From the NCBI RefSeq assembly GCF_016746095.1, contig NZ_JAERTY010000001.1, positions 372,001 through 436,000 of the forward strand: DNA of 64,000 bases. The letters run 5' to 3'. Below, piece after piece: positions 8,259-17,661 of the stretch. The translations under genes were made by a program, and so were the position numbers. The notes beneath the pieces were generated by a model that was given only the letters and a program-made list of their open reading frames with translations, searched no databases and was not told the origin of the DNA. Positions within the stretch are counted from its first letter, which is position 1; every line of letters begins with the position of its first letter. This stretch comes from Sphingobacterium faecale (GTDB lineage Bacteria > Bacteroidota > Bacteroidia > Sphingobacteriales > Sphingobacteriaceae).

Positions 8259-9947
8259 ATGGTAGAAAATAATACATATGATGCAATTGTAATAGGTTCA
8301 GGCATAAGTGGAGGTTGGGCTGCGAAAGAATTGACGGAGAAAGGGTTGAAAACCATTATGTTGGAACGCGGTCGTAACATTGAACATATCAAGGATTATA
8401 CCTCGCCTAATAAACATCCTTGGGAGTTTCCGCATGCAGGGGGAAGGACGCAAGAGATGATTGCTGATTATCCTGTATTAAAGAGAGATTATCCTTTGAA
8501 TGAGAAGAATCTTGATTATTGGGTTAATGAAAAGGAGAGTCCGTATACCGAAATCAAGCGTTTTGACTGGTATAGAGGTTATCATGTGGGGGGACGTTCG
8601 TTGATGTGGGGTAGACAGTCTTACCGTTTGGGGGATTTAGATTTTGAGGCAAACCTGAAGGATGGACATGGTGTAGATTGGCCAATCCGTTATAAAGATA
8701 TTGCGCCTTGGTATAGTTATGCAGAGAAGTTTGCTGGTATATCTGGAAATCGGGATGGCGTACCATCGCTTCCTGATGGTGATTATATGCCTGCTATGCC
8801 TTTCAATATTGTAGAGAAGGATTTAGCAGCTCGTCTACAGAAGGAATATGGAGGTAAGCGTCATTTCCTTATGGGGCGTACAGCTAATATCACTGTGCCG
8901 CATGAAGGACGTGTCAATTGTCAATATCAAAATCAATGTTGGTTAGGCTGTAATTTTGGTGCTTATTTTAGTACGCAATCGGCTACTTTACCTGCAGCTG
9001 TTAAAACCGGAAATCTTACATTAAGACCTTTCTCTATTGTTACCAAGATCATATACGATAAGGATACGAAAAAAGCTAAAGGGGTCGAAATATTAGATGC
9101 AGAGACCAATCAAACATATGAATACTATGCAAAAATTGTCTTTGTCTGTGCTTCTGCTATGAATTCGACTTGGGTATTGATGAATTCTGCGACAGATGTA
9201 TGGGAAGGCGGACTCGGAAGTAGTAGTGGTGAATTAGGACATAATCTGATGGATCATCATTTCCGTTGTGGAGCTGGCGGTAAGGTTGAGGGATTTGAAG
9301 ATAAATATATTTTCGGCAGACGTCCAACAGGGCTTTATGTGCCACGTTTTGTTAATGTGGATGGTGACAATAAGCAACGGGAATATGTTCGTGGCTTTGG
9401 TTATCAAGGAGCTGCTAGCCGTGGACGTTGGTCTGGGGAGATTGCAGAGATGAGTGTCGGGGGGGCATGGAAGGATGCTATCTGCGAGCCTGGAAAGTGG
9501 TCTGTAGGTTTTGGTGCTTTCGGTGAGATGCTTCCTTATCACGAGAACCATATCAAACTGGATAAGGATAAGAAAGATAAGTGGGGGTTACCTGTATTGG
9601 CTGTTGATGCGGAAATCAAAGACAATGAAATCAAGATGCGTGGAGATATGCAAAACGAGATGAAAGAAATGTTGGAAAGTATCGGCGTAAAAGATGTGAA
9701 AACCTATGATAATGTGTATGGTCTAGGTCAGGGAATTCATGAAATGGGAACTGCACGTATGGGTAGAGATCCTAAGACATCGGTGTTGAATGGTAACAAC
9801 CAAGTGTGGGATGCTCTCAATGTATTCGTTACAGATGGTGCTGCTATGACATCTGCAGGATGTGTGAATCCATCTTTGACTTATATGGCGCTTACTGCAC
9901 GTGCTGTGGATTTTGCTGTTAATGAACTAAAGAAAGGAAACCTGTAA
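8259..9947 (+). CDS. GMC-family oxidoreductase, glycoside-3-dehydrogenase-type large subunit
   Basis: 562-residue FAD flavoprotein. The dinucleotide-binding motif 'AIVIGSGISGGWAAKEL' begins near residue 8 and ends in an acidic 'LERG'. The C-terminal GMC signature is present as 'HEMGTARMG' and 'VTDGAAMTSAGCVNPSLT', containing the conserved Asn and the His region of the active site. There is no signal peptide of its own. In LacC/gluconate-2-dehydrogenase systems the flavoprotein is carried across the membrane by its small partner, and that partner type (gluconate 2-dehydrogenase subunit 3) is encoded two genes downstream with an RR motif. Likely reaction: oxidation of a sugar or glycoside hydroxyl with electrons passed to the respiratory chain. 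A dedicated cytochrome subunit is not encoded here. Confidence 0.85.
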   Translation: MVENNTYDAIVIGSGISGGWAAKELTEKGLKTIMLERGRNIEHIKDYTSPNKHPWEFPHAGGRTQEMIADYPVLKRDYPLNEKNLDYWVNEKESPYTEIKRFDWYRGYHVGGRSLMWGRQSYRLGDLDFEANLKDGHGVDWPIRYKDIAPWYSYAEKFAGISGNRDGVPSLPDGDYMPAMPFNIVEKDLAARLQKEYGGKRHFLMGRTANITVPHEGRVNCQYQNQCWLGCNFGAYFSTQSATLPAAVKTGNLTLRPFSIVTKIIYDKDTKKAKGVEILDAETNQTYEYYAKIVFVCASAMNSTWVLMNSATDVWEGGLGSSSGELGHNLMDHHFRCGAGGKVEGFEDKYIFGRRPTGLYVPRFVNVDGDNKQREYVRGFGYQGAASRGRWSGEIAEMSVGGAWKDAICEPGKWSVGFGAFGEMLPYHENHIKLDKDKKDKWGLPVLAVDAEIKDNEIKMRGDMQNEMKEMLESIGVKDVKTYDNVYGLGQGIHEMGTARMGRDPKTSVLNGNNQVWDALNVFVTDGAAMTSAGCVNPSLTYMALTARAVDFAVNELKKGNL

Positions 9948-9958
9948 TACAATTTACT

Positions 9959-11383
9959 ATGAATAACGACAGTAGACGAGATTTTATTAAAAAGGCTGCG
10001 ATTGCAGCTGCTGGTGTTACCATCGTACCAAGACATGTGTTGGGAGGATCGGGATTTCGTGCCCCTAGTGATATGTTGCAAGTAGCATCTATCGGAGTCG
10101 GTGGTATGGGGGGATCCGATGTCAACAAGATTTTTCAGAGTAATAAAGCGAATATTGCTTATCTCTGTGATGTAGATAAGGCGAGAGCTAAGAATTCGGT
10201 AGAGAAATTTCCTAAGGCTAAGTTTTATACTGATTTTAGAGAAATGCTAGATAAAGAGGCACAACATATTGATGCGGTGTCTATATCCACACCAGATCAT
10301 AATCATGCTATACAGACATTGGCTGCAATGGAATTAGGTAAACATGTCTATGTACAAAAGCCATTAGCTCATGATGTTTGGGAAGCAAGGGCACTGACTC
10401 ATGCAGCTAAAAAATATAAGGTAGTGACACAGATGGGAAACCAAGGGGCTTCGGGAGATGGTGTTCGGCAGATGCGTGAGTGGATTGATGCTGGACTGAT
10501 CGGAGATTTGGTAGAGGTTTATGCTTGGACGGATAGACCTGTGTGGCCCCAAGGAATTGCTTGGCCTTCACAGAAAGCTGCCATACCATCTACTTTAGAT
10601 TGGGACAAATGGTTGGGTACGGCTCCCTACACGGAGTATTTTGATAAGTTGGTGCCTTTTAATTGGCGTGGTTGGTGGCCGTATGGTACAGGCGCATTAG
10701 GTGATATGGGCTGTCACAATCTGGAAGCCCCGTTTAGTATCTATGGACTGCAATATGTGAAAGATGTACAGGCGAGTGTGGGCTCAGTGTATGTAGATGA
10801 GTTCAAGCGAGGTTATTTTCCAGAGTCTTGCCCTCCATCGAGTGCTGTGACGATGACTTTTCCGAAGACCGCTAAAACTAAAGGCGATGTAAAGGTGCAT
10901 TGGATGGATGGAGGTATACAGCCACCGAGGCCTGATGAATTGGGTGCTAATGAGAAGTTTGGGGATGGAGGGAATGGTATTCTTATCATTGGAACCAAAG
11001 GTAAAGTCCTCGCTGATACTTATGCAGCAAATCCACGGTTGTTGCCTACCACTAAGCAATATAAGAAAGTTGCAGAGAAATATCAAAGAGTACCAGGTGG
11101 ATCAAATGGACATTGGGCGCAATGGGTTGAAGGCTGTCTGGCGGGATACGGCAATATGGAGATGTCTTCACCATTTGAAATTGCAGGTCCATTAACAGAA
11201 GCTTTGCTAATGGCCAATCTTGCCATCCGAGGTGCTGATTTAAAAATTGATAATAAATATCCGGGTCGTAGCTTGAAGTTGCTTTGGGACAATACTAATA
11301 TGCGGGTTACTAACTTTGATGAAGCTAATCAGTTTGTCAAACGTACCTATAGACCGGGATGGGAAGTAAACTATACATTTTAA
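9959..11383 (+). CDS. Tat-exported Gfo/Idh/MocA-family oxidoreductase (second copy)
   Basis: 474 residues starting with a Tat signal (SRRDFIKKA, residues 5-13, then an Ala/Val stretch). The Rossmann motif 'VASIGVGGMGGSD' follows, and the usual EKP motif is QKP ('KHVYVQKPLAHD'), a variant common in this exported subgroup. It has a long C-terminal insertion region with many Trp/Pro residues (around residues 195-300), making it larger than the first copy. It begins 11 bases after the GMC gene and ends 11 before the small subunit, so the three are surely co-transcribed. Two different Gfo/Idh/MocA enzymes in one operon suggests sequential redox steps at one sugar carbon; this is inference. Confidence 0.82.
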   Translation: MNNDSRRDFIKKAAIAAAGVTIVPRHVLGGSGFRAPSDMLQVASIGVGGMGGSDVNKIFQSNKANIAYLCDVDKARAKNSVEKFPKAKFYTDFREMLDKEAQHIDAVSISTPDHNHAIQTLAAMELGKHVYVQKPLAHDVWEARALTHAAKKYKVVTQMGNQGASGDGVRQMREWIDAGLIGDLVEVYAWTDRPVWPQGIAWPSQKAAIPSTLDWDKWLGTAPYTEYFDKLVPFNWRGWWPYGTGALGDMGCHNLEAPFSIYGLQYVKDVQASVGSVYVDEFKRGYFPESCPPSSAVTMTFPKTAKTKGDVKVHWMDGGIQPPRPDELGANEKFGDGGNGILIIGTKGKVLADTYAANPRLLPTTKQYKKVAEKYQRVPGGSNGHWAQWVEGCLAGYGNMEMSSPFEIAGPLTEALLMANLAIRGADLKIDNKYPGRSLKLLWDNTNMRVTNFDEANQFVKRTYRPGWEVNYTF

Positions 11384-11394
11384 AATAGATAAAG

Positions 11395-12024
11395 ATGAAT
11401 AGAAGAGAAGCAATACAACGTGTAGCTATGATTTTAGGGGGCTCTGTTATTGGAGCGAACCTGTTTTTAGAGGGTTGTACACGTCCTGCATCGAATAGTG
11501 TCGCAGGATTATTCGAGAAAGATATTATCGAACGGTTAGGTGATCTAGCAGATGCTATTTTACCACCGACAGCCACACCAGGTGCTAAGGAAGCAGGTGT
11601 GGGTAGTTTCATCCCTGTCATGGTGAGGGATTGCTATACGGAGAAGCAACAAAAAGTGTTTTTAGAAGGTCTTGCTTTGCTGGATGAAAAAGCAAAAGAA
11701 GTAAAGAACAAACCTTTTGGTGAGCTGTCTATAGAAGACCGTACAGCTGTAGCAGCTGCGCTTGACAAGGAAGCTGGAGAATTCAATAAAAAGCAATCAA
11801 AAGAGCAAAAAGAAATCCGTGAGAAACATAAAGTAAAGCAGAATGAGCTTTATCATTCGGAGGAGAATGATCCTCCACATTGGTTTACTTTGTTCAAGCA
11901 ATTGACATTAACTGGTTTTTTTAACTCTGAACTGGGATGTACAAAAGCGCTTCGGTATGTGAAAGTACCTGGGCGTTATGATGGTGAGTTCCCTTATAAA
12001 AAAGGAGATAAAGCATTTGCTTAA
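11395..12024 (+). CDS. gluconate 2-dehydrogenase subunit 3-family protein (small subunit/Tat chaperone of the GMC enzyme)
   Basis: 209 residues. The N-terminus (MNRREAIQRV followed by a hydrophobic stretch ending in LEGC) combines an RR motif with a possible lipobox, as is typical of the small subunit of membrane-attached GMC dehydrogenases. 'LADAILPPTATPGAKEAGV' near residue 45 is the family signature. A highly charged Lys/Glu helix lies around residues 120-145. LacA of the Caulobacter glucoside-3-dehydrogenase belongs to this family and is needed for export of the flavoprotein. It is the last gene of the operon, followed 24 bases later by a strong terminator. Confidence 0.85.
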   Translation: MNRREAIQRVAMILGGSVIGANLFLEGCTRPASNSVAGLFEKDIIERLGDLADAILPPTATPGAKEAGVGSFIPVMVRDCYTEKQQKVFLEGLALLDEKAKEVKNKPFGELSIEDRTAVAAALDKEAGEFNKKQSKEQKEIREKHKVKQNELYHSEENDPPHWFTLFKQLTLTGFFNSELGCTKALRYVKVPGRYDGEFPYKKGDKAFA

Positions 12025-12047
12025 CATTCATCAAATCTATAGTAATT

Positions 12048-12079
12048 AGGTACCGCATATAATACGGTACCTTTTTTTT
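12048..12079 (+). terminator. Rho-independent terminator closing the sugar-oxidation operon
   Basis: An 8-bp perfect stem (AGGTACCG with CGGTACCT, arms 12048-12055 and 12065-12072) with a 9-base loop is followed by a run of eight T ending at 12079. It lies 24 bases after the small-subunit gene and separates that operon from the ECF sigma promoter region. Confidence 0.9.
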
Positions 12080-12104
12080 ATCTCCGTTACATCTTATGAA
12101 TTAG

Positions 12105-12135
12105 TTTGTCACCGATGAATAAATTACCATATTTG
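12105..12135 (+). promoter_or_regulatory. candidate Bacteroidota promoter for the ECF sigma/FecR/SusCD locus
   Basis: TTTG at 12105-12108 and CATATTTG at 12128-12135 are separated by 19 bases. This fits the Bacteroidota primary-sigma consensus of TTTG and TAnnTTTG, with one mismatch in the -7 element. It would leave a leader of about 180 bases before the sigma gene. The rest of the gap to 12320 is AT-rich with no further clear motif. Confidence 0.35.
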
Positions 12136-12320
12136 TAGCTAATGGGGATGTCTGTCAGATTCTATGTTTTCCAGCCAAAAATGGGGGTATAAGTATTTGA
12201 TATTTGTGATCAATCAATTTTAAGTTAACGGTTATATAAGTTGTTTCTCAGTTTTTTTTCTTATACTCGTGTCGTGAGACCGTAAGGAAAGTACAGGACT
12301 ATTAACACTAACCTCAAAAT

Positions 12321-12887
12321 ATGGCTGAATATTTTGATAAAACCTTAAGTACCAAAATTGATTTATCGGATGAACAGAAGTTTAAAGAGCTGTTCAATGG
12401 CTATTTTGCACCTTTATGTTTTTTTGCCAGACAATATGTTGGTAATTTCCATGATGAAGATGTGGTCTCCAGCGTTTTTTCTACACTGTATCAGAAAAAA
12501 CTAAAGTTTAATACCCAGGAAGAATTTGTATTCTACATTTACAAAAGTGTAAAGAACAGATGCTTAGACACACTCAAGTCTGATATCCGAATGCAGGATA
12601 GAAATCAAGCCTACTTTAATGAGTTGGAGCATGAAAATCTGTTTAATCAAATCGTGGAGAATGAGATCATGGCCGAAACCTACCGCGAAATCCAGCTACT
12701 ACCTACCTACAGTCGCAGAATAATTGAAATGAGTTATTTAGAAGGTTTAAGCAATCAAGAAATTGCGGATGAACTGCAGCTCTCTCTACAAACGATTAAG
12801 AACTATAAGCGCAACGCAGTTATTAGCCTCAAGACAGTCTTACTGCGAAAGATTATGACTTTTTTATTTTTTTTAAGTACTTTTTAG
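12321..12887 (+). CDS. RNA polymerase ECF-type sigma factor (FecI-like)
   Basis: 188 residues with sigma region 2 ('LFNGYFAPLCFFARQYVG...DVVSSVF', about residues 28-55) and region 4 ('LPTYSRRIIEMSYLEGLSNQEIADEL...TIKNYK', about 130-172, the promoter -35-binding helix-turn-helix). It is in the size class of Bacteroidota ECF factors coupled to FecR. The gene sits 57 bases ahead of a FecR anti-sigma gene and a SusC receptor carrying an STN signalling domain, so substrate binding at the outer membrane should release this factor to transcribe the locus. The extreme C-terminus is unusually hydrophobic (residues 177-188). Confidence 0.9.
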   Translation: MAEYFDKTLSTKIDLSDEQKFKELFNGYFAPLCFFARQYVGNFHDEDVVSSVFSTLYQKKLKFNTQEEFVFYIYKSVKNRCLDTLKSDIRMQDRNQAYFNELEHENLFNQIVENEIMAETYREIQLLPTYSRRIIEMSYLEGLSNQEIADELQLSLQTIKNYKRNAVISLKTVLLRKIMTFLFFLSTF

Positions 12888-12944
12888 GATCGGTGTCGTT
12901 CTATAAGGGAATTCAATAGAATAAACCTTTGAACTAGATCCTCG

Positions 12945-14102
12945 ATGAAGAAAATAACAGATTATACACCTACCGTCTATCAGCTCGTTTCCCTTATCCG
13001 GAAAGCAAGGAAAGATTCGCTGACCCCAGTAGAGTCTCAGACGCTTCAGGAGTGGCTTGACCGAGATGTCAAGAACCGTGAATTGTACGAGAGATTGTTG
13101 TGTGAGGATCAATCGGAAAAGGTTGAAAGTATGGTTTCTATGGACACTTCTGCTCCGTATTTCCGAATGATCAATGTTCAACGAAAGAAGAAGAAAACTC
13201 AATGGCTGGTCGCTGGCGGGATTTCGGTGGCGGCTTCGATTATGCTTTACTTTTTATTTGTGCCCCTGTCTCCCGACACTACTATGGAGACGAGAGGCAG
13301 TTTGAGCTTGTTGTCCAAAGAAGCCTCTGATTTAATCACTTTGCAGACCGGTCCCATGCAAAAAGACCTGATCGTCCAAGAAGATAGTGTATATGAAGTC
13401 TCTTCGTTGGTACGGGCAGCACGATTGGAAAGTCCAGTTGTTAGGGGGCAAGATAAACCTGTAGTGATTCACACGCCAATCGGTAAGACCATATCGTTCA
13501 GAATGTATGACGGTAGTACGGTTTATCTGAATTCGAATTCCACGATTACATTTTACAATCACGATGTAAGGAATAATGAGCGTCGTGTTAAGCTAAATGG
13601 AGAAGCTTTTTTTGTAGTCTCCAAGGACAAGGATAGGCCTTTTGTTGTCGAAAATCATGGTAACGAAATCAAGGTGCTCGGTACTTCTTTTAATGTAAAT
13701 GGGTATGATAACCGACCTAAGTTCAAACTCGGATTGGCGACAGGTAAAGTAGAAGTCAATTTCAAAGAGGTTGGTCAATCCGAAACCCTGACCCCAGGAA
13801 ATGAATTCATCTATGACAGAGGGCAGAAGATCGTGACACGGCATATGGTGGATACTGATCGTATCGGTCTTTGGAGAACTGGCGTATATGCCTTTGAAAA
13901 AGCAACGATCCAAGAGCTGACCAAGGATCTCGAGCAGATGTATCCTATCCACTTTAAATACGAAGGAGACATACCTAAATATCGGTTCAGCGGTGAGATT
14001 TCGAGAAAAGAAAACTGGCAAAAGGCATTGGAGAAGCTAGAGATGACGCATAGAGTGAAATTCATTATTGAAGGAGACGAAATCACCGTACAGAGCCATT
14101 AA
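12945..14102 (+). CDS. FecR-family anti-sigma factor/transmembrane signal transducer
   Basis: 385 residues. A cytoplasmic N-terminal sigma-binding region (1-85) is followed by one membrane segment near residues 87-106 (WLVAGGISVAASIMLYFLFV) and a periplasmic FecR domain around 180-290 ('TPIGKTISFRMYDGSTVYLN', 'GEAFFVVSKDKDRPFVVE', 'VLGTSFNVNGY'). The C-terminal DUF4974-like domain, about 315-383, contacts the STN domain of the receptor. Length is slightly above the family's usual 320-350. It lies between the sigma gene and susC in the same direction, the standard three-component trans-envelope signalling arrangement. Confidence 0.92.
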   Translation: MKKITDYTPTVYQLVSLIRKARKDSLTPVESQTLQEWLDRDVKNRELYERLLCEDQSEKVESMVSMDTSAPYFRMINVQRKKKKTQWLVAGGISVAASIMLYFLFVPLSPDTTMETRGSLSLLSKEASDLITLQTGPMQKDLIVQEDSVYEVSSLVRAARLESPVVRGQDKPVVIHTPIGKTISFRMYDGSTVYLNSNSTITFYNHDVRNNERRVKLNGEAFFVVSKDKDRPFVVENHGNEIKVLGTSFNVNGYDNRPKFKLGLATGKVEVNFKEVGQSETLTPGNEFIYDRGQKIVTRHMVDTDRIGLWRTGVYAFEKATIQELTKDLEQMYPIHFKYEGDIPKYRFSGEISRKENWQKALEKLEMTHRVKFIIEGDEITVQSH

Positions 14103-14142
14103 CAATAATAACTAATTAACCAACTATAACAATTCGTAATTT

Positions 14143-17100
14143 ATGATGAGAAATAGCACTCCCTCGATTATGTGGAGAAAGAAACCTCATTTCTTAAGAG
14201 ATGAGTTCCCCCCGAATTCTGCAAAACTCAAAGAACCAAAATTCAGATTGATTCAGTATATGATTTTGTTCATGCTCATCCATTTGGCCATGACTTCTGC
14301 TATACCCGCGCAGATCATAACGATCAAACAAAAGAGCTTGACCCTGAATGCGTTTATGGATCTGATTACCCAAAAGAGTAAATATAGATTTATTTATACC
14401 GATGAAGATATCGCATTGGCCAAGAAGAAAGATCTGTATATCGAGAATGTAGAGATAGAAGAAGCTCTAGGTGAATATTTTAAAGATCAGCCGATTGAGT
14501 ATAAGATTGTCGATCGTAGCATTGTACTTAGCCTATCTTCAAAAAAAACATCGTCAAAGTCTAGCGTTACAACTGTTGCTGTCTTACAGGATAAGGTAAA
14601 CGGTACAGTGACATTGCAGATGAATAATAAGCAAATCCCAGGCGAAGGGGTGACTGTACTGGTACAAAGTACCAAGCGGCGAGTATATACTGCTATCGAT
14701 GGTTCGTTCTCGGTGCAGGCCAAAGTGGGGGATGTGTTGGTTTTCAGTTCGATAGGGTATAAGCCTCATGAGGTACGTGTCGTCTCTCTGTCTACGCCAA
14801 TAAAAGTAAGTTTGCGTGAAGATATTGTCGATTTGGACGATGTGGTGGTGACTGGGTACCAGACCCAAGAAAAGAGAACAATTACGGGATCTATGTCACA
14901 GCTGAAAGGGGAGGATTTTGAAAATATGCCAATACAGTCTTTTGATCAAGCGATGCAAGGACGTATGGCTGGTGTACTAGTACAGGGGGTGTCGGGTGTA
15001 CCTGGCGGGCCTGTCAATATTGAAATCCGTGGACAAGGATCGATTAGTGCTGGGAAGCAACCTTTATATATTGTAGATGGTGTCGAGATTAATGCCGAAG
15101 ATGCAGCTAGTAATATTACAGCGAGTAATCCTTTGGCTTTCCTGAATCCGGCGGATATCAAGTCAATAGAGGTTTTGAAAGATGCTGCTGCAGCATCTAT
15201 ATATGGAGCGCAGGCGGCCAATGGAGTAGTATTGATTACAACCAAAAGTGGGGAGGCTGGAAACACGAAATTTACCGCTAAACTGAGCTCAGGTATGGTG
15301 TCTCCGATACAGTTGCTCGAGGTAATGAACACACAACAGTATCTTAGGGTACGTTCTGAAGCTCTGGCCAATCTCAATCCTAGTTGGTCTCCAGAAAAGG
15401 TTCGTACGGAATTGTTGAAGGAAAGTCAGTTTCCGATTACGATGACCGATGCTGAAATCGCCGCTTTGCCTTCATACGATTGGCAGTCGGAGGCTTTTCG
15501 GACAGGGACGACCAATAACCTGCAACTAGCGATGTCAGGAGGTACGAATAAAACGACCTTTCGCATATCGGGGTCTTATGATCTGACGCAAGGGAATGTA
15601 ATAGGTAATGATTTTAGACGGGGATCGATTTATATGCGTCTTAATCATAGTGTAAACGATAAGGTCAAGATCATGGGAAGTATCAATCTAAGTGATGTGG
15701 AACAAAATGGCAGCTATCGCTCTTGGGGATCCTATTCTTATCTTTCCTCTCCCCAGTTTACGAGTCCGTTTATGTTGCCTTTCCTGCCTATTTATAATGA
15801 AGACGGATCTTTCAATGCCCCATTAGACCGTTTTCCTGGTAGTTTTCCCTATAATGCGATCCATGTTACGGATATCAATACCCAGCGAGCAAAGACAGCC
15901 AACATGTTAGGTAACTTCCAACTGTCGTGGGCAATATCAAAAGACTTTAATTTTGAGTCCCGTTTCGGACTGAACTATCGGATTTATCGTACTGAATTCT
16001 ATATAGATCCACGTACACAGGAAGCTAACGCGCGACAGGGATACAAGTCTTTTAGAGTACAGCCTTCGTCCACCTTTACGACATCACATACACTTGTATA
16101 CAATAAAACGGTAGACAACAATCATAATATCAATGCACTTCTAGGAGCTGAATATAGAGATTATACTCAATACCGGGTTTCTGCAACTTCCGAGGGGTTT
16201 CCTTCTCCCCAGTTTAGATACATGACAGCCGCCTCGACTATACTGGGAGCTGATGAGCTGTATACGGGAGACCGACGTTTAGGGTTCTTTACACAGGCGA
16301 ATTATAATTTCAAAAAGCGATATATGTTTAGTGCTGTATTGCGTTATGATGGTTCGTCTAAGTTCGGAGAGGATAACCTATTCGGTTTATTTCCAGCTGT
16401 ATCAGCGGGTTGGGATATGGCTCGAGAACCTTTTGTACGTCGGGCGGTGTGGTTGCAACAACTTAAATTACGTGCTAGCTATGGCGAGACAGGTAACAGC
16501 CAGATACGTAACTTTGCTTCATTGGCTTTATGGAACGGTACGGGCTCTTACGCAGGCTTACCTGGCACGAAGACAAGTCAGATGGGAAATGCGGAATTAC
16601 GTTGGGAGAGAAATATTACGACTAATTTTGGAGTGGATTTTTCTATGTTTCGTCGTAGATTATATGGATCTGCGGAAATATTTCACAGGAGAAGCAAAGA
16701 TCTCTTGTTAAATACGCCGTTACCTTACACCAGTGGTTTTAGTAGTGTGTATCGGAATACCGGGGAAGTGATCAATAAAGGATTGGAAATCGAATTGAAT
16801 TCTGATGTTATCAAGACAGTAGATTTTAAATGGACATCTACATTCAATATTTCATTTCTAAAAAATAAAGTGACTAAACTCTATAGAGGAGTCACCGAAG
16901 ACGGTTCGGATGAGGATACACAGATAGAAGAAACCGATGTGGATGTATTGCCTAGTAATACGAGTATCCGGGTGGGGTATCCGATGTATACGAATTTTGT
17001 CAATCAGTATGCTGGAGTAAATGCAGCTACGGGTAAGCCTATGTGGTGGTATGGTCTGAATCAGTTAAGCTATTCGCCAGGTGCACAAGGCTCCTCTAGT

Positions 17101-17640
17101 TATGCTCCATTTGGACGAGGAAGCCGTATGTCGGATTATTATGGTGGATTCTCTAATAAATTTAGCTATAAAAGCTTCACGTTGGATATCTTCTTCCAAT
17201 ATGATATGGGAAGAGAATTGTACAATGAGACGAATACTCGTCTTTACCGTAACGGTGGGGTAATCGCTAACTCAGCTCTGCGCGCATATGATCTGCGTTG
17301 GCAGGAACCAGGGCAGATCACCGCATTTCCTCGGCCTATAAGCGGTAATACAGAAACTCTAGCGTTGAGTGATTTGGTCGCTTCATCAAGATTCTTGGAA
17401 GATGCATCTTATATACGGCTAAAACAGGTGGCGATAAGTTACAAGGTGCCAGCAAAAAAGCTGGGTAAGTCGAAATTGAATTCTTTAGAGGTCTATCTAC
17501 ATGCACTGAACCTAGCTACTTGGACAAAATGGACAGGATATGATCCCGAATTTTACATCGATGAGTCAAATTTTACCTCTAATGTAGGACAGATCCCTCA
17601 GTCCAAAACATTTACGGTTGGTGTTTCGGCAAGTTTTTAA
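14143..17640 (+). CDS. SusC/RagA-family TonB-linked outer-membrane transporter with STN signalling domain
   Basis: 1165 residues. Order of parts: a signal region with an unusually long polar N-terminus (hydrophobic core about residues 38-56); an STN (secretin/TonB short N-terminal) domain about 58-128; a carboxypeptidase-regulatory-like beta domain about 150-232; the SusC plug with 'DDVVVTGYQTQEKRTITGS' near 245 and 'GQGSISAGKQPLYIVDGVE' near 300; then the 22-strand barrel to the C-terminus. It pairs with the SusD lipoprotein 21 bases downstream to import a bulky substrate using TonB energy. The STN domain couples it to the FecR/sigma pair. The downstream enzymes suggest a glutamate-containing peptide or polymer rather than a glycan; no glycoside hydrolase is present. 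Confidence 0.94.
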   Translation: MMRNSTPSIMWRKKPHFLRDEFPPNSAKLKEPKFRLIQYMILFMLIHLAMTSAIPAQIITIKQKSLTLNAFMDLITQKSKYRFIYTDEDIALAKKKDLYIENVEIEEALGEYFKDQPIEYKIVDRSIVLSLSSKKTSSKSSVTTVAVLQDKVNGTVTLQMNNKQIPGEGVTVLVQSTKRRVYTAIDGSFSVQAKVGDVLVFSSIGYKPHEVRVVSLSTPIKVSLREDIVDLDDVVVTGYQTQEKRTITGSMSQLKGEDFENMPIQSFDQAMQGRMAGVLVQGVSGVPGGPVNIEIRGQGSISAGKQPLYIVDGVEINAEDAASNITASNPLAFLNPADIKSIEVLKDAAAASIYGAQAANGVVLITTKSGEAGNTKFTAKLSSGMVSPIQLLEVMNTQQYLRVRSEALANLNPSWSPEKVRTELLKESQFPITMTDAEIAALPSYDWQSEAFRTGTTNNLQLAMSGGTNKTTFRISGSYDLTQGNVIGNDFRRGSIYMRLNHSVNDKVKIMGSINLSDVEQNGSYRSWGSYSYLSSPQFTSPFMLPFLPIYNEDGSFNAPLDRFPGSFPYNAIHVTDINTQRAKTANMLGNFQLSWAISKDFNFESRFGLNYRIYRTEFYIDPRTQEANARQGYKSFRVQPSSTFTTSHTLVYNKTVDNNHNINALLGAEYRDYTQYRVSATSEGFPSPQFRYMTAASTILGADELYTGDRRLGFFTQANYNFKKRYMFSAVLRYDGSSKFGEDNLFGLFPAVSAGWDMAREPFVRRAVWLQQLKLRASYGETGNSQIRNFASLALWNGTGSYAGLPGTKTSQMGNAELRWERNITTNFGVDFSMFRRRLYGSAEIFHRRSKDLLLNTPLPYTSGFSSVYRNTGEVINKGLEIELNSDVIKTVDFKWTSTFNISFLKNKVTKLYRGVTEDGSDEDTQIEETDVDVLPSNTSIRVGYPMYTNFVNQYAGVNAATGKPMWWYGLNQLSYSPGAQGSSSYAPFGRGSRMSDYYGGFSNKFSYKSFTLDIFFQYDMGRELYNETNTRLYRNGGVIANSALRAYDLRWQEPGQITAFPRPISGNTETLALSDLVASSRFLEDASYIRLKQVAISYKVPAKKLGKSKLNSLEVYLHALNLATWTKWTGYDPEFYIDESNFTSNVGQIPQSKTFTVGVSASF

Positions 17641-17661
17641 CGTTTTTAACTATAGGGAAAG

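Noticed and set aside
8259..9947. GMC protein as flavinylation target of the neighbouring ApbE
   Set aside because: GMC enzymes bind FAD through the Rossmann motif, and no typical acceptor Thr motif was seen.
13593..14021. 142-codon minus-strand frame opposite fecR
   Set aside because: Shadow of the FecR gene, no domain and no promoter or leader features.
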